DNA from: Euptelea pleiosperma | Lineage: Eukaryota > Streptophyta > Magnoliopsida > Ranunculales > Eupteleaceae | Direction: 5' to 3' | NCBI GenBank assembly: GCA_035048495.1 | Contig: CM068547.1 | Span: forward strand, 32,186,502 to 32,250,501 | Length of the DNA stretch: 64,000 bases | Shown here: positions 1 through 11,815 of the stretch, in pieces | Layout of the letters: each line of letters begins with the position of its first letter | Position numbering within the stretch: position 1 is the first letter of the stretch | The notes under the pieces: generated by a model | The model's database searches: none | The model's input: only the letters and a program-made list of their open reading frames with translations | Told to the model about the DNA's origin: nothing | Position numbers and translations under genes: made by a program

Positions 1-1300
1 TCTTATCTGTTTCAACAAAGAACCACTCGCACCCAATTTTGGCAAACGCTTTGTTGGATAGTGCCTTGGGCATGGGCCACACACTATCTATATAACAAAA
101 CAGGGTGGTTGTTTCCTTCTCTTATCCGACTTCATAAAGGATGGTCGAGATCTTATCACACAAAATGGACAGTGGATCTCAGCCACTCACACCCAATTTT
201 GACAGACACTTTGTCGATGAGTGACATGGGCACGGGTCACCTACTATTTACCTACATATAAGGAATGAAATGGGTTGGATTTACATATAGCCCAAGGGTC
301 AAGGCTTAGGAGCCCCACTTTTTATGCCTCGAGAGGGGTGTTACCGTTAAAATGGCCATTAAAATGAATTGAAACGTCAAGGGGCAAAAATGGAAAAATA
401 GATTTTAATGATTTTAACGGAAAAAAGTGGTGCTGAAATTCAAATTTTAAAATTGAAAAAAAAAAAAAATAGAATTCAATCGAAATTTAATAGTTTTCTT
501 ATACCCCTCTTATCTTATATGGCTTCAATAATGAGTGGCTGAGATTAATTCCCACATGATTTTGACAAACACTTTGTTGGAAAGTGTCGCGGGCACGGGC
601 CACCCACGCATATATCAAGACAACTTAGTTGTATTCTCTTATCTTATAGATCCATCTAATGTGGACGGTTAGATAAAGAGTGGTTGAGATCAAATCCATC
701 GATCTAAAGTGGACAGTTAGATTTCAACCACTCTATCCGCCTCATTTGTATTCAAAATTTGAATTTCAACACCGTTATTTTTTGTTATTTCTGTTATTTT
801 TCCATTTCTCCCTCTATGCGTTACAATCCGTTATAACAACCGTTATAATGGAAAAAACGGTAACACCCCAGTCCGTTATACCGTTTGAGTGCCAAAGGCA
901 CCCAATATTTGCAAACGCTTTTGTCGGAGAGTGTCGTGGGCATGGACCATTTACTATTCTATATAACAAAACACATTGGTTGTCTCCCTACTTATACCTA
1001 AGTATCAACTAAGAAGGGCGGAGATCTAATCCTCCTCCAAATGGACGGTGGATCTCCGCCACTCACCTGATTTTGGCAAATTCTTTGTCGAAGAGTGCTG
1101 ATGGCACGGGGCACCCACTAGTCTATATAACAAAACATGACGGTTGTCTCCCCCTCTTATCCGGCTTCATAAAGGATGACCGAGATCTTATCACACCAAA
1201 TGGACGGCGGATCTCAGCCACTCACACCAAATTTGACAAACGCTTTGTCGATGAGTGCCGTGGGCACGGGCCACATACTAGTTTTAAACAATGTAAGCAA
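1..1300 (+). repeat. Degenerate tandem/dispersed repeat array, about six units
   Basis: A unit containing a form of 'cacccaattttgacaaacgctttgtcg', then a GAGTG..GGGCACGGGCCAC block, then CTATATAACAAAACA and CTTATCCGACTTCATAAAGG, recurs with starts near 31, 187, 552, 899, 1064 and 1222. Spacing is irregular, roughly 130 to 350 bp, and parts of an AACGG-rich fold-back element (near 338-480 and 750-892) lie between units. The first unit is cut by the window start. A lone diverged unit reappears near 41935-42065. Short ORFs here follow the repeat and show no protein family, so I regard the stretch as non-coding. Origin unknown: perhaps a broken satellite or repeated pieces of a retroelement. Confidence 0.65.
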
Positions 1301-1339
1301 TGGAAAGTGGATTATTTTACATCACATAAATTTAATCGC

Positions 1340-1576
1340 CGTGGACTGTAGGATCCACTGACCAAGTTGCTTCATCGAACCGCCAACGCATATGATTGGT
1401 GAGTACCTTCTGTTTGAGGGAGGTCGTGGGTTCAATCCTCTGTACCCTGGGCAGGTTTCCTGCCGTAGCAGTAAAAATCACCCCATGCAGGCCCGCCAGC
1501 CAGCTTACCACAGCCCCTGGATGTCTTGTGGTCCAGCCAAAACCGTGTTTCTTAGCTAAAAAAAACAAAAACCTAG
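1340..1576 (+). mobile_element. SINE-like element (candidate)
   Basis: The stretch has a pol III B-box-like sequence (GGTTCAATCCT near 1430) downstream of a tRNA-like 5' part and finishes in an A-rich tail (near 1557-1574). No clear target-site duplication is visible and the A box is poor, so the SINE call is an inference. An open frame on the minus strand across it matches no protein I recognise. Confidence 0.4.
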
Positions 1577-1692
1577 CTGCTACGCTTGCTTAACTAATCC
1601 ACTTAATTTATTTATTCCTTGTGAACTAATCCACTTATTCTGAACGCGGGGGTGAGGTCATCTTCGTCATTTTCAAAGACATTCTTAGGACG

Positions 1693-2278
1693 AGTAGAAC
1701 TTTGCTGACCGATGGATCGACCGACCACAATATGAGCCACGTGGCATGTTCTTATAGATTTCTGACCTGGATGTTTGGCTCGACACTAGATGGACATTCA
1801 GACCAAAAATTAGGTGATTTTTTTTCTCCAAGGGGCGGGATTTTTTAAGTAGCGATCATGCGCCAATGATCGCGCTCCACGGACACCGATGGTTACTTTT
1901 TTAAAACCAAATCCTAAACCGCAGATATATGTGGCGCACGAACATTGGGCACATGATCGACGCTTCAAAAATTTTTTTTTTTTTTAAATTAGCCTGATTA
2001 GTGATTTCAAAGCGTTTGATTGGAGTCGTTTTCATGGGTTGATTTTTAACCGTGGAATTTGAGCATTATTACTTGGGTACAAAGATCCAAAGGTTTGAAA
2101 TCATTAATCAGGCTGATTTTTGGTTTGTTGGTCCACTTAGGGATTGGCCAAACATCCATACGGTCAGCATCTTCTAAGACTGTGCCACGTGTTTTATTTT
2201 GTGGGCAGTCAGCAAAATTATACTTTTGTAAGAGTGTGACACGTGGCTCATAATATGGTCGGTGAGCAAAGTTCTACT
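1693..2278. mobile_element. Fold-back transposon, family FB1 (copy A), internally enlarged
   Basis: The ends are inverted copies of each other: AGTAGAACTTTGCTGACC at the left and its complement ending at 2278. Each arm carries the family core, with a CCACGTGGC motif, a 'catggatgtttggc' block and an 'aaaaatcagcctgattagtgattt' block. About 160 bp between 1826 and 1985 is not shared with other copies and may be an insertion. The right arm also holds a partial second copy of its outer end. No coding capacity. It lies about 600 bp upstream of the TOM1-like gene start codon. Confidence 0.7.
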
Positions 2279-2540
2279 CCTGTTGGACAATTGCCATCAG
2301 TACGAGGGTTATGGAACTTCGCTTAATAGACTCTCCAACCGATCGCTACCGTCTCGGTCACGCATAATAACAGGAGAAGAAGAAGAAAAGCGAACTTGGA
2401 CTTTACGTCGTTTGCTTTTAATTGGGAGACTCCATCAAACGACGCTGTAAGTGGGGCCAAGACATCAATCAACGGTCATATAATTTAAAAGCAATACTAA
2501 TCAACGGCTCTGAATTTTCCAAATATACAAATATATCCAG

Positions 2541-2549
2541 CTATAAAAT
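2541..2549 (+). promoter_or_regulatory. Candidate TATA box of the TOM1-like gene
   Basis: The sequence CTATAAAATA stands about 335 bp upstream of the start codon in an A/T-rich setting; transcription would begin near 2570-2580. This is a sequence match only. Confidence 0.45.
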
Positions 2550-2576
2550 ACAAAAAAAAACTAGAAAACTAACTAT

Positions 2577-2633
2577 ATGAACGCTTCTGCAACTCCGAAG
2601 AGGAAGAACACAGACTACCTCTCTGTGCCGTGA
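2577..2633 (+). other. Upstream ORF in the TOM1-like gene leader (18 codons)
   Basis: An ATG about 30 bp downstream of the candidate TATA box opens an 18-codon frame that stops at 2633, well before the main start codon. It would be in the mRNA only if transcription begins upstream of 2577, which is not certain. Confidence 0.3.
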
Positions 2634-2815
2634 GCCGTCGTCGTCGCAATCGTACCGTGCACCGTCAATTTCAAGGTATTTTTCTGAGATTTTTTTTTTG
2701 CCCCTAAGTCTAAATTTGTATTGGTAGAATTCTTAGGGTTTGATCGGTTTGAACAGGTTTCAATTCTTCTGAAAACCTAGAATTTGTAGGGGTTTTCATT
2801 GGTGGAGTTAGCAGG

Positions 2816-2876
2816 GATTAGGGGTTAGGGTTCTGAAACCCTGGAATTTGGGATTAGGGTTAGGGTTAGGGTTTTT
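2816..2876 (+). promoter_or_regulatory. Telo-box repeats just upstream of the TOM1-like start codon
   Basis: Several copies of GGGTTAG/TTAGGG (complement of the plant telo-box AAACCCTAA) occupy the last 60 bp before the ATG. Telo-boxes are known in 5' regions of plant housekeeping and translation-related genes. The copies are interrupted and few, so this is a regulatory-type motif cluster and not a telomere. Confidence 0.55.
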
Positions 2877-2880
2877 AAAG

Positions 2881-5800
2881 ATGAGTGACAATTTGATGGA
2901 GAAAGTCAGCGCGTTCGGCGAACGCCTGAAGATCGGTGGGGCCGAGGTGGGTAGGAAGATGACGGCTGGGATGAGCTCGATGAGCTTTAAGATGAAGGAG
3001 CTCTTCCAAGGGCCTAACCAGGCCGAGAAGGTCGTGGAGGAGGCAACGGCCGAGACATTGGATGAGCCCGATTGGGCCATGAATCTCGATCTCTGCGACA
3101 TGATCAACAGTGAGAAGATCAACAGCGTTGACTTGATCCGCGGGATCAAGAAGCGGATCATGTTGAAGAATCCCAGGGTCCAGTACCTGGCTCTGGTCTT
3201 GCTCGAGACCTGCGTGAAGAACTGTGAGAAGGCATTCTCGGAGGTTGCCGCAGAGCGGGTCCTCGACGAGATGGTGAAACTAATTGACGATCCTCAGACT
3301 GTTGTGAACAATCGGAACAAGGCTCTCATTCTGATCGAAGCGTGGGGGGAGTCGGCCAGTGAACTCCGGTACTTGCCTGTCTATGAAGAAACTTACAAGG
3401 TATATTGGCACAGACTGATTTTGGTTATATCGATTTTTTTTGCATTTTAGTTGGTGACATTTCTCATAAATTATCCTATACTATTGTACGATCTGATGCG
3501 ATTTTTATCAATAGGTATTGCGATCCATATCTTTCGTTTACTGATATACACTAAGATAATGATATTTAACACCCACGAGCTGCTTTGTACACATGAAGGG
3601 CACGAAAGTTTGTGCCCTTCATGTCATACCATTCACATGGCTAACCTATGGATGGATCTTGTCACATGGCTGACCTACGAATGGATCATGACTCATTAAA
3701 TTGGTAGACCATAACTCAAATGTCAAACATATCGACTATGCTTAAGCTTCTTAATGTCCTACTAACTATGTATTCAAGTGTTGGGATGTAATCCATGCAA
3801 TTATGGTTTATAGGCTATGGCTCATCGAAGAGGTGTAACTAATGCATTAGCAAGCCTGTAGTTAGTAATACACATAATGGCAAAAGTATGGTGAGGAAAT
3901 GGAAACACCAAAGGCATCAAGAGTTAGAATTTAGTATAGTTTTGACTTTAAAAGCTTTGTGGCCTTCATGCTATACAATACAAAAGTGTGTGCGTATAAT
4001 TGTTTTATCTTTTTTTCCTGTCATTCCTGGCCGGTTTAACCCACTGTATGGCACATGATAAATAAGAAGAGGAAGTAGAAGAATCATGGCATGCCGGAAA
4101 GCAATCTAAACAAGGAGATTAATCAACTTAAAATGCTTGAATCCAAGATAAGAGAAACAATTATCAGAAAAAAGAAGAAAAGAAAACAATTGCTTTGTTC
4201 TGGTGTAAATTCGACCCCATTGTACATTTATAACAGTCCCTCACTTTAATTTGTTTTCCTTATCAGACAAAGGAATAAGAGGGCTACTTAGGCATTGAAA
4301 CTTCTAAAAACAACCTACTGAAATAACTTAGACTCAAGGCAACTTTGTTTAACTGGCGAAGGCAGACTAAGAAGTTCAAAAAGATCAAACTGACAACGAT
4401 GGTGAGGTCCATAATAATGACAACTGTCACCCACTTTTAGAACCTTTTGGCAATACTACAAGACCCATAAAGCATCTTCTAATCAACTTCTGGGACTTTG
4501 TGGCCTTCTTTATTGTTATTTAGCTTTGGCTCATCCAAGAAATGACCTGCCAATTGAAAGGCCAAAATAGATTCATTGGAGGGCCATGTGTACTGTAGTG
4601 CATGGCATGGACATAAATGCCTTAAATGGTACGGACATCTAGCCTATGTGTATATAAGAACTAATAGGAGATGAAAGGCATAAAATTCAAATGATACTAG
4701 CAAATAATGCATGTAAATAATTAAATATTAAACTCATCTTTACAATCTCTAATGCATTCACTCTAATAGCATTTTAGAGGGCTCTGAAATCTTTTGACAT
4801 AAATAAGTCTTCAATTGGCAATACATAATAAATAAATAAAGAACTGAAAAATGTTTCAGGGGGTACTTTGTAATGAGTTTGAAGTTGTGGGGAAAGAGAT
4901 CATCCCTTTCTCCGCTGTGTTAGTGAAAGTAAACTTTTCCTGGGATTTAACTACTGCTACATAGCATACAAAAAGGCGCTCAGCACTTCTATGGGAGGTG
5001 GACATGTAAGCACTTGCTATCTGCACTTTCTAGAATCAAGTTGGTATCAAGCTCTCTAAGATATAGTTTCCGTTTAAATTAGCGCTGTACCACTTGAAAC
5101 CCACAATCAAACACTCCGAGGTTTAAAGTTAATCCTAAGAAATAGATTTTGAAGTACTTCTGAGAGGTGTTTCTTAAATAAAGAAAATAATCTGAAAGTT
5201 TTTTCTTTTGGCCAATGTAACGGGTGTTGTTGAATTTTTAATATATTTAAATGTTTGTTAAAATAAAAGAAGTATTTTTGAAAAAGACAGGTTTTAAATG
5301 GAGCATCAACATGGCAAGCCGCATCTATGGTATAGCGTTAAGAACACAAATGGTGTATCTGTCATAGACACCGAGTTCTAGAGCTTTTGTTTATCTATTT
5401 TTTTCTTCCTTTTTTTTTTCAGAGTTTGAAATCTAGAGGCATTCGGTTCCCTGGGCGCGACAACGAGAGTTTGGCTCCGATATTTACCCCTCCGCGTTCG
5501 GTTTCTGCTTCAGAATTAAATGCTGCTCTAGCCCAACAGATTCACCATGATATTCCTGCGCAAACTTTTTCAGCAGAGCAAACAAAGGAAGCGTTTGATG
5601 TGGCTCGAAACAGCATTGAACTTCTCTCAACGGTTTTATCCTCTTCCCCACAACAAGATGCTTTGGAGGTAATTTTTTTATGGATAAGTAAAGGTAATTT
5701 TGTTAGATAAATAAATGCTCTCTTCATTATGGGAAATGATGAGATACTAGCATGAAATTACAAGGTATAATTCTATCAGGTTTATAACTTACATATGAGG

Positions 5801-8800
5801 CACACGTGGGGGCTTACCATTCAATTGGTGGGCATTGCCAAGAAGATTCTCTATCCCAAAAATGGACCAGATCGGATGATCCTAAACTTCTAGTAAATTG
5901 AATTTTCCGTGGATCATTTTATACTACCCTAAAGATTTTCGTGAATCAAATTGTGTGGATCTTCTGATTGGTCTAAGAGATCCCCTAAGTGGTACTGTTG
6001 ATAGGATGCTTTGGATCAATAAGCTTGTGCAGAGTGTGTGGTATAGATCTAGTATTATTAATGTAATACAGTGGTAGCATCATGTTATTCCTTGCATGCC
6101 TGTTCTTGAATCTCCAAGTCACATTTTTTCATAGATTCGGAAAAACAATGGCTAATGCACACTAGATCGAGCGACTTCCAATTGCCTGTGCCTTTTCCAA
6201 GTGACTAGATTCCTCCAACCAATGTAAAATAATCAGATGTAGACCTCCAGACAGATGGAGAACCTGCCTAGTCAACATCTGAAAATGCAGAAACTCAGAG
6301 ATGTCTATATGGTCAATAGGGAAGTCTTTGCCTTGAGCAGACTTGAGATATCTCAAAATCCACTAAATGGCTAAGTCTGACGTGTAAGTGCTAGCTAATA
6401 ATCCTCATGGGCTCATGGCATATGCTGATCAATTTGATGATTGTCGGGTATATGAAAATCTGCTAACCAACATTTGATAGACGCCATGATCATTATGAAA
6501 TTTCCCCTGATGTGGAGAGATGATGATTTGGCTCTAATGGAAAAAAGCTTAGCCCCACTGAGGCTATAGCCTTGAGGCTATAGCCTCGAGGCGCACGTGA
6601 GGCTATAGCCTCACTTGTACATGTTAAAACCCGAAACCGTAACCCTTGATGTGACCATATTTTGGGTTTTTGCCTTATTTTTCATAACTACATGTAAAAC
6701 TTAATCATATTTCCTTCTTTAATGGTTTGTTTTTGTTATTTTTTTAATAATATGATCGAAAAAGATGAGAGGGGTTTCTAAGGAGCATGATAGTAGTGTA
6801 GTTGTAGAAAAGATTTGGCATGGAAGTTTAGGATTTGTTTTTGTTATTTTTTAAGATTTGATATCAGTATTCATGCATTCTAGACAGAGTCGCTCATAAG
6901 GTAAAAAATTATAGCCTTATTTACTTTTACGCTTATTTAAGTTATTTTTTTCACATGATATGTTGTTTCTCATTTTTATAGAATTAACTATATTTTTCAG
7001 AATTTTTTAAGCACATTTTAAAAAAAACGGAGGCTTAAATGAGGCTTACGCCTCGAGACCCAACCCCAAGATAACCATTATCCTTCAGAAAACATATTTC
7101 CGCTAAGAAATAAAGATGATCAAGAGCGAGCAACCTCTATCTCCAAAAAACCTTGTAGAGATCCAGACCCTTAATGTCAAACACTTGTTGCTTAATCGTG
7201 ATACGCCAAAAAATACCGTAGCAATGATACCATTAATGTACACAAGTACAAAGGAAATTCCTTTCTTTACTTAACAAAGACAGGGCATTGAGAGTGACTC
7301 CTTGAAAACTGAACTCTATGATGCAATCTGAAGTATCAAACCTTCCAAATCAAATGGCTTATGATCAAAAATCAATAGCCAGCTGAAGCCTCGACGGAAA
7401 GATGCGAGGAAAGAGTTCGGAAGTCTTCAAATCTCGAGGGAGAATAAGGCAGTCACCATGAACAGGCCATTGCTTTTTAACGTAGGAGCATCCATGGCCA
7501 GCCTTAACCAAGGGTGTGATTTCATTAGGAGTATAGAGAGTTAGTACCCCCAAGCTACACTGTATCAGCGATCCCATAACAGAAACTGTGAGAGGCCTAT
7601 AATGAGTTAGTAAGACGTACCAAGTTTTTTCGCTTGATAAGTTTATACGTTCTATCTTATGTTGGGTAGGATTTAGTTAGTATCTTTAAGAGTTTTAATG
7701 CTAGTAGGAAATTTTAGAGAAATTTCTAAATTCAAGTTGGTTTACTTGGTTTATTAGTAGGAAATTTTAGAGAAGTATCTAAATTCAAGTTGGTTTAAGT
7801 GAAGTGAAGTAGGGTAAATGTTTTATATATACAGGGGAGGTTTAATATGTGAATTTTAGTTTTGTCTTTTGATGTTATGAATTTGTTTTGTATTTGAGAG
7901 ATTGTTAATAAAGAGATTTTCTAGTAGAGATCTCTAATTGTATACCTGTCCGTACAAATCTTTTTTGGTTTTTGTGTTCTATTAATTCAAGATTTGAAGG
8001 CATTCTCTGCTGCTTTCGATAACAACAGCCATTTGCTGTTATTTCACTGAACCTACATGGTTTAGAAGCTTGAGAGTGGTTGTTGAGTTGCTGTCTTACA
8101 CTGTTACAACCCTTCAAGAGGTGATTTGGGGTTAGGGTTGTGATCATAAAGCCCTAAACTTGAAAATATTTATATTTATCAGTCTTATGACACAGCCGCC
8201 ATTCATAGTTTTTCTGTAATGTAGAGGTTGATTGGGAGAGGTTTAACTGTTCAAGTACTCTCTAAATTAGTGCAACTTTGTATAGAGGGGATGTGGGAGT
8301 GGTTTTACTGATCAACCGTCAACATACAATCATGGTTGAAAATTAGAAATTCAAGATTTTGTAACTGAAATTGATGAGTTGGCTGCAAATCAACAAACCA
8401 AGATCAACGTTTTGAAGATATGTTGAACAAGTTTATGGAAAGTGTGGACACAAAGTTTATGGAGTTTCAAAAAGGTAGCCGTGATGCAAGAGAATTGTAG
8501 TGGTGCACACGAATAGAATGTCCAGCTCAAGTCTAACAATTTGGATGCACGCACCTGTAATTATAGGGTGCTCTCAGGCATGAACTTTAACCCAATACTA
8601 TGGGGTTGAATTCCAGCCAAGGATTTCAATTTCAATTTCTACCTAGATGAACCAAAAACTTCGAAATTTGAGTGAAGTCTTGGAAAAAATTTAGATTGTG
8701 GAATTATTAAAATAATATCCTTTATTAATATAAACGAAATCATACCTTTCTCTATAATCTCCCGTAAGATAAGAGAATCTTAATTTATGCTTGTATTAAT

Positions 8801-11800
8801 GGATATAAATCAGATGTTTTCCTTGATTGGTTGGATTATATGGAAATATATATTCTTACAACCCGATACTTAAAGAAAATAAGGCCACCATGGTTGGAAC
8901 GAGATTTATAGTATTTGTCTTGGCTTGGTGGATTGGATTCTTACGATATCGTTGGGGAGTGGAGCGTTGCCTTGTTATATGTTGGGATCTGATGAAGGAA
9001 GCATTAGGGGTAAAATTCTTCCTATTCATTAAATCTCAGGATTTATATGGTAAATTATAAGATCTAAACAAAGTTTTGTCTGTTTTGGAATACATGGAGG
9101 AATTTTATGAATTCTTCACGATGCAATCTAAATGAGAATGAAAAAATTCGTGCCAAAGATACCTACATGGACTTCAATCTATAATCCGTTTTGATTGAGC
9201 TTTTACAAATTTGTCACTATGGAATTAGCATACCATATGCCCAAAAATCCGAGCAAAAGATGTATTTTCTTTTGTTGAAAGCCGAGTGTCAAGAAATTAG
9301 ATCTGTAGCCAAGCCTAATCCCAATAAAGGGATTACATTTGGTTTTACTCTAGGGAGGTCAATTATTGAGGCAATATTCTTACTTAGACAAGTGATGGCA
9401 AAGTTTATAGAAAGGAGCCTAGTCACAAAAATCTGCGATTAATCGACTGAGACCGATTTTGTTCCCCTTCTGATTTCAATTTTGCCGATTTTGGAATTTT
9501 TATTATGAATGATGAACCATGCTTATGAGTTATGACTTATTACTATGGAATTATAAATGTGCTTTTCATCATATAAATGTGTTTTGTTAAAAACAACATT
9601 TCTAACTTGAAATATGTCATGTTACATTTTATATATATTTTTCTATTTTTCCCATTTTTATCGAATTTATCCAAATTTTCCCGACGAAACCCATTGCCGA
9701 TTTATTGTCAAATCCCGACTTTGTGACTATGGAAAGGAGGAAGAGTATATATAGTCTCTATTGACTTAGAAAAAGTATGCGATAGAGTTCCTATAAAGTT
9801 AATTTGTTGGGTATTGGGAAAGAAGAAAGTCCGAAATGATTACATTGACACATCATTAAGAACATGTTTGAGGGAGTGGTGACCGGTGTGAGAACAATTG
9901 GTCGTGAGGCAAGTGAATTTCTTGTCACATTGTGCTTATACCAAGGGTTAGCCCTAAGTCCATATCTTTTTGCTCTGGTTATAAATGAAGTAACTGCTCA
10001 TATACAATAAGGGGTCCCCTAGTGTATGTATTTTCTGATGACATAATATTAGTTGACAAGACTAGAGAGAAGGTAAATACAAAACCACAACTTTGGAGAA
10101 ATGCTTTGGTGTTTTAAGGGTTTAAAATAAGTTGAACCAAGACAAAGTATATGAATGCAACTTTAGTAATAGCATCTCCAATCGCTAGGCATATTTGTCT
10201 TTATGCCTAACACGGTTCTCCAATTGTTAGGCATAAAAACAAATTTGCCTGTTTTTTCTACAACACCCATTACATCGTCTTTTGGGAGTATTGGTTAGAT
10301 GTCCCCCGTCAAAGTGGTATCAAAGTGGGAGGTCTTGTGTTCGAGACTCATCACCGGGGGTGATTATTGCAGGGGCATTTTCACATTGGGCTTGAGTGGG
10401 GCGGCATGCGGGGGCACACTCGGGTGGGGTGCCTGTACGAAGTGGGCCCACGAGGAGGGTTCAACTGAGAGCCTAGATCTAGGTTATGAGATAAATGGAT
10501 TTAATCTCACGCCCTCCATTAGTTGTGACTTTTGGGAGTATTGGTTAGTTGTCCTGCATCACTGCTACACCAAGCGTCATCCCAAAGTCTGATTTTTTTT
10601 CACCTATTCCGACCACAAATTTTATGCGTCAAGAAAATTCTTTTGAAACCTTAGTTATTCCTCTCCACACACTGACCCAGTAGCTAGATTGAACTTCGTT
10701 TAGATCCCAATCTCGATTTTCTGCTTTCATATTTTCTAACGACCACTTATGCAATAGGCTATCTTTTTCCTCCTCAAATCTCCAGAACCACTTCCCCATC
10801 AGGGTTTGTTGACTCTCAATTCTCAATTGCCTTAATCCCAAACCTCCTCTCTCTTTAGGAGAGCAGACTACTTTCAACTCCGCCAGATGATATTTTTTGG
10901 CGTTGTCCATGCCTTCCCAAAAACTGTTGCTATTTTTAATATTATTTCTATGCTTCTGTGGTTCTGTACAATTCGGTTGCCTTCTCTTACATTTATAACT
11001 TGTTTCTCTGCTTTTTTGCTTGTTCTTGATACTGTCCGGATGTACATGCGAGTATGGCCGTGCATGCATATGTGCACATGTCACTGCTTCTCCATTTTTA
11101 GTGTTTGCTGTGTCTGACACTTAGTATCTGCTGCTTCTCTGTCAAGATATTCATACATTTACATCCATACATAAATATGTATGTGGCTGTGGCGCTGCTC
11201 TATTTTTAAGGTCTGCCGTCTTCGTATCATTGTTGACACACACCACACCTGTCCTTGTCTACAGATCATATTGCCCATATATTCAGTCTCTTTGCCTACT
11301 TATGTGCATGGGTGTATGGATTATTAAGTGCATATATGCTGCTTATCCTCATCATTTGTATTGTGATCACTTCTGAATTGTATGGACAGGATGACTTGAC
11401 GACCACGCTTGTACAGCAGTGCCGCCAATCCCAATTCACCGTCCAGAGAATCATTGAGACTGCCGGTGACAATGAAGCCTTGCTATTCGAAGCCTTGAAC
11501 GTGAATGATGAGATTCAGAAAGTCCTTTCCAAGTATGAAGAACTGAACAAGCCTTCTGTATGCTCTACTATGCCAGAGCCTGCGATGATACCTGTTGCTG
11601 TTGAACCTGAGGAATCCCCACGTGCCGGGAAAGAAGATTCGCTGATCAGGAGATCGGCAGGTTCTCGAAGTGGGACCCCTCGGGTAGGGGGAGAGGATGA
11701 TGATATCATGGACGATCTCGATGAGATGATCTTCGGCAGGAAAGCAGGGGCAACATCTGAAGGAGGGCAGGATCCAAAGAAGCAGCCAACTAAAGATGAT

Positions 11801-11815
11801 CTTATCAGTTTTTGA
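2881..11815 (+). CDS. TOL1: TOM1-like protein (VHS-GAT ubiquitin-cargo adaptor), three coding exons
   Basis: Coding exons are 2881-3399, 5423-5668 and 11390-11815; all junctions are GT-AG and in phase 0, giving 396 residues, the usual size of the short TOL1/TOL2 type. Residues about 50-175 form the VHS domain, including the WAMNLDLCDMIN and NPRVQYLALVLLETCVKNC stretches. Residues about 215-310 form the GAT helical bundle, which is split between exons 2 and 3. The tail is acidic, with a DDLDEMIFG motif and a DDLISF end. Plant TOL proteins bind ubiquitinated plasma-membrane cargo and pass it to ESCRT for vacuolar degradation, serving in place of ESCRT-0. The start follows from the conserved MxDNLMxKV beginning and an upstream telo-box leader. 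The frame is intact with no missing motif. TOL1 versus TOL2 rests on overall length and the exact tail and is slightly uncertain. Confidence 0.95.
3400..5422 (+). other. Intron 1 of the TOM1-like gene
   Basis: The intron begins GTATAT after an AAG codon and ends in a T-rich tract and CAG. It is about 2.0 kb and A/T-rich. I see no transposon with clear ends in it; short open frames near its 5' end are read-through from exon 1. Confidence 0.85.
6559..6615. repeat. Clustered GAGGCTATAGCCTC palindromes
   Basis: The 12-bp palindrome AGGCTATAGCCT occurs three times within about 57 bp, with variants. Related 'gaggcttacgcctcgag' words lie near 7030-7055, so the two may be the ends of one decayed element of about 0.5 kb. 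No target duplication was found. Confidence 0.45.
9300..9417 (+). pseudogene. RTE-type LINE reverse transcriptase fragment, 5' part
   Basis: The + frame reads ...GFTLGRSIIEAIFLLRQVMAKF, the region before the DLEKAYDRVP motif of plant RTE LINE reverse transcriptases. It is cut at 9417 by the inserted hAT-type element and continues at 9740. The upstream limit is not clear. The copy is decayed and cannot be active. Confidence 0.7.
9418..9731. mobile_element. hAT-type MITE inside the RTE LINE fragment
   Basis: A 314-bp insertion bounded by a perfect 8-bp duplication GAAAGGAG (9410-9417 and 9732-9739). Its ends are near-perfect inverted repeats (CCTAGTCACAAA at the left; complement CCATAGTCACAAA at the right). 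The interior is A/T-rich and non-coding. An 8-bp duplication is characteristic of hAT transposons. Removing it rejoins the LINE sequence. Confidence 0.8.
9740..10180 (+). pseudogene. RTE-type LINE reverse transcriptase fragment, 3' part
   Basis: Translation gives IDLEKVCDRVP, then after a stop EFLVTLCLYQGLALSPYLFALV, then FSDDIILVDKTREKVN. These correspond to consecutive reverse transcriptase motifs, the last holding the catalytic DD pair. Stops and frame changes between them show a pseudogene. It continues the fragment that ends at 9417. Confidence 0.75.
10279..10561 (+). mobile_element. TRIM retroelement: partial 5' LTR, internal region, 197-bp 3' LTR
   Basis: From left to right: about 32 bp of an LTR 3' end, a primer-binding-site-like TGGTATCAAAGT at 10315-10326 (complementary to the 3' end of initiator Met tRNA apart from changes), a short internal region ending in a CCGGGGGTGAT purine-rich stretch, and a 3' LTR at 10365-10561 ending CTGCATCA. 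The same LTR end 'cttttgggagtattggttag' stands at both sides. It belongs to the same family as the array at 46812-47628 but its LTR is about 40 bp shorter. The 5' LTR is truncated. Confidence 0.7.
10629..10922 (-). pseudogene. L1-type LINE polyprotein fragment
   Basis: The minus frame encodes FWEGMDNAKKYHLAELK, CSPKERGGLGLRQLRI and LMGKWFWRFEEEKDSLLHK, the linker between the reverse transcriptase and zinc-knuckle parts of plant L1-type LINEs. Both ends of the element are missing; the frame runs on upstream into unrelated sequence. It lies in antisense within the TOM1-like gene intron, next to the TRIM. Confidence 0.8.

Larger units (their letters stand above)
5669..11389 (+). other. Intron 2 of the TOM1-like gene, transposon-rich
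   Basis: A 5.7-kb intron (GTAATT to ACAG). The part to about 9.2 kb has no protein-like reading frame; it includes a cluster of short palindromes at 6559-6615. The part from 9.2 to 10.95 kb holds an RTE-type LINE fragment split by an hAT-type element, a TRIM retroelement and an L1-type LINE fragment, entered separately. From 10.95 to 11.39 kb I see nothing but T-rich sequence leading to the acceptor. Confidence 0.85.

Noticed and set aside
1..1300. CRISPR-like array
   Set aside because: Repeats are long, diverged and irregularly spaced, in a plant nuclear setting with no cas-like genes.
2846..2876. TTAGGG repeats as an interstitial telomere
   Set aside because: Only four to five interrupted words, of the 6-base kind and not the 7-base plant telomere unit, placed exactly before a start codon; telo-box motifs are the simpler reading.
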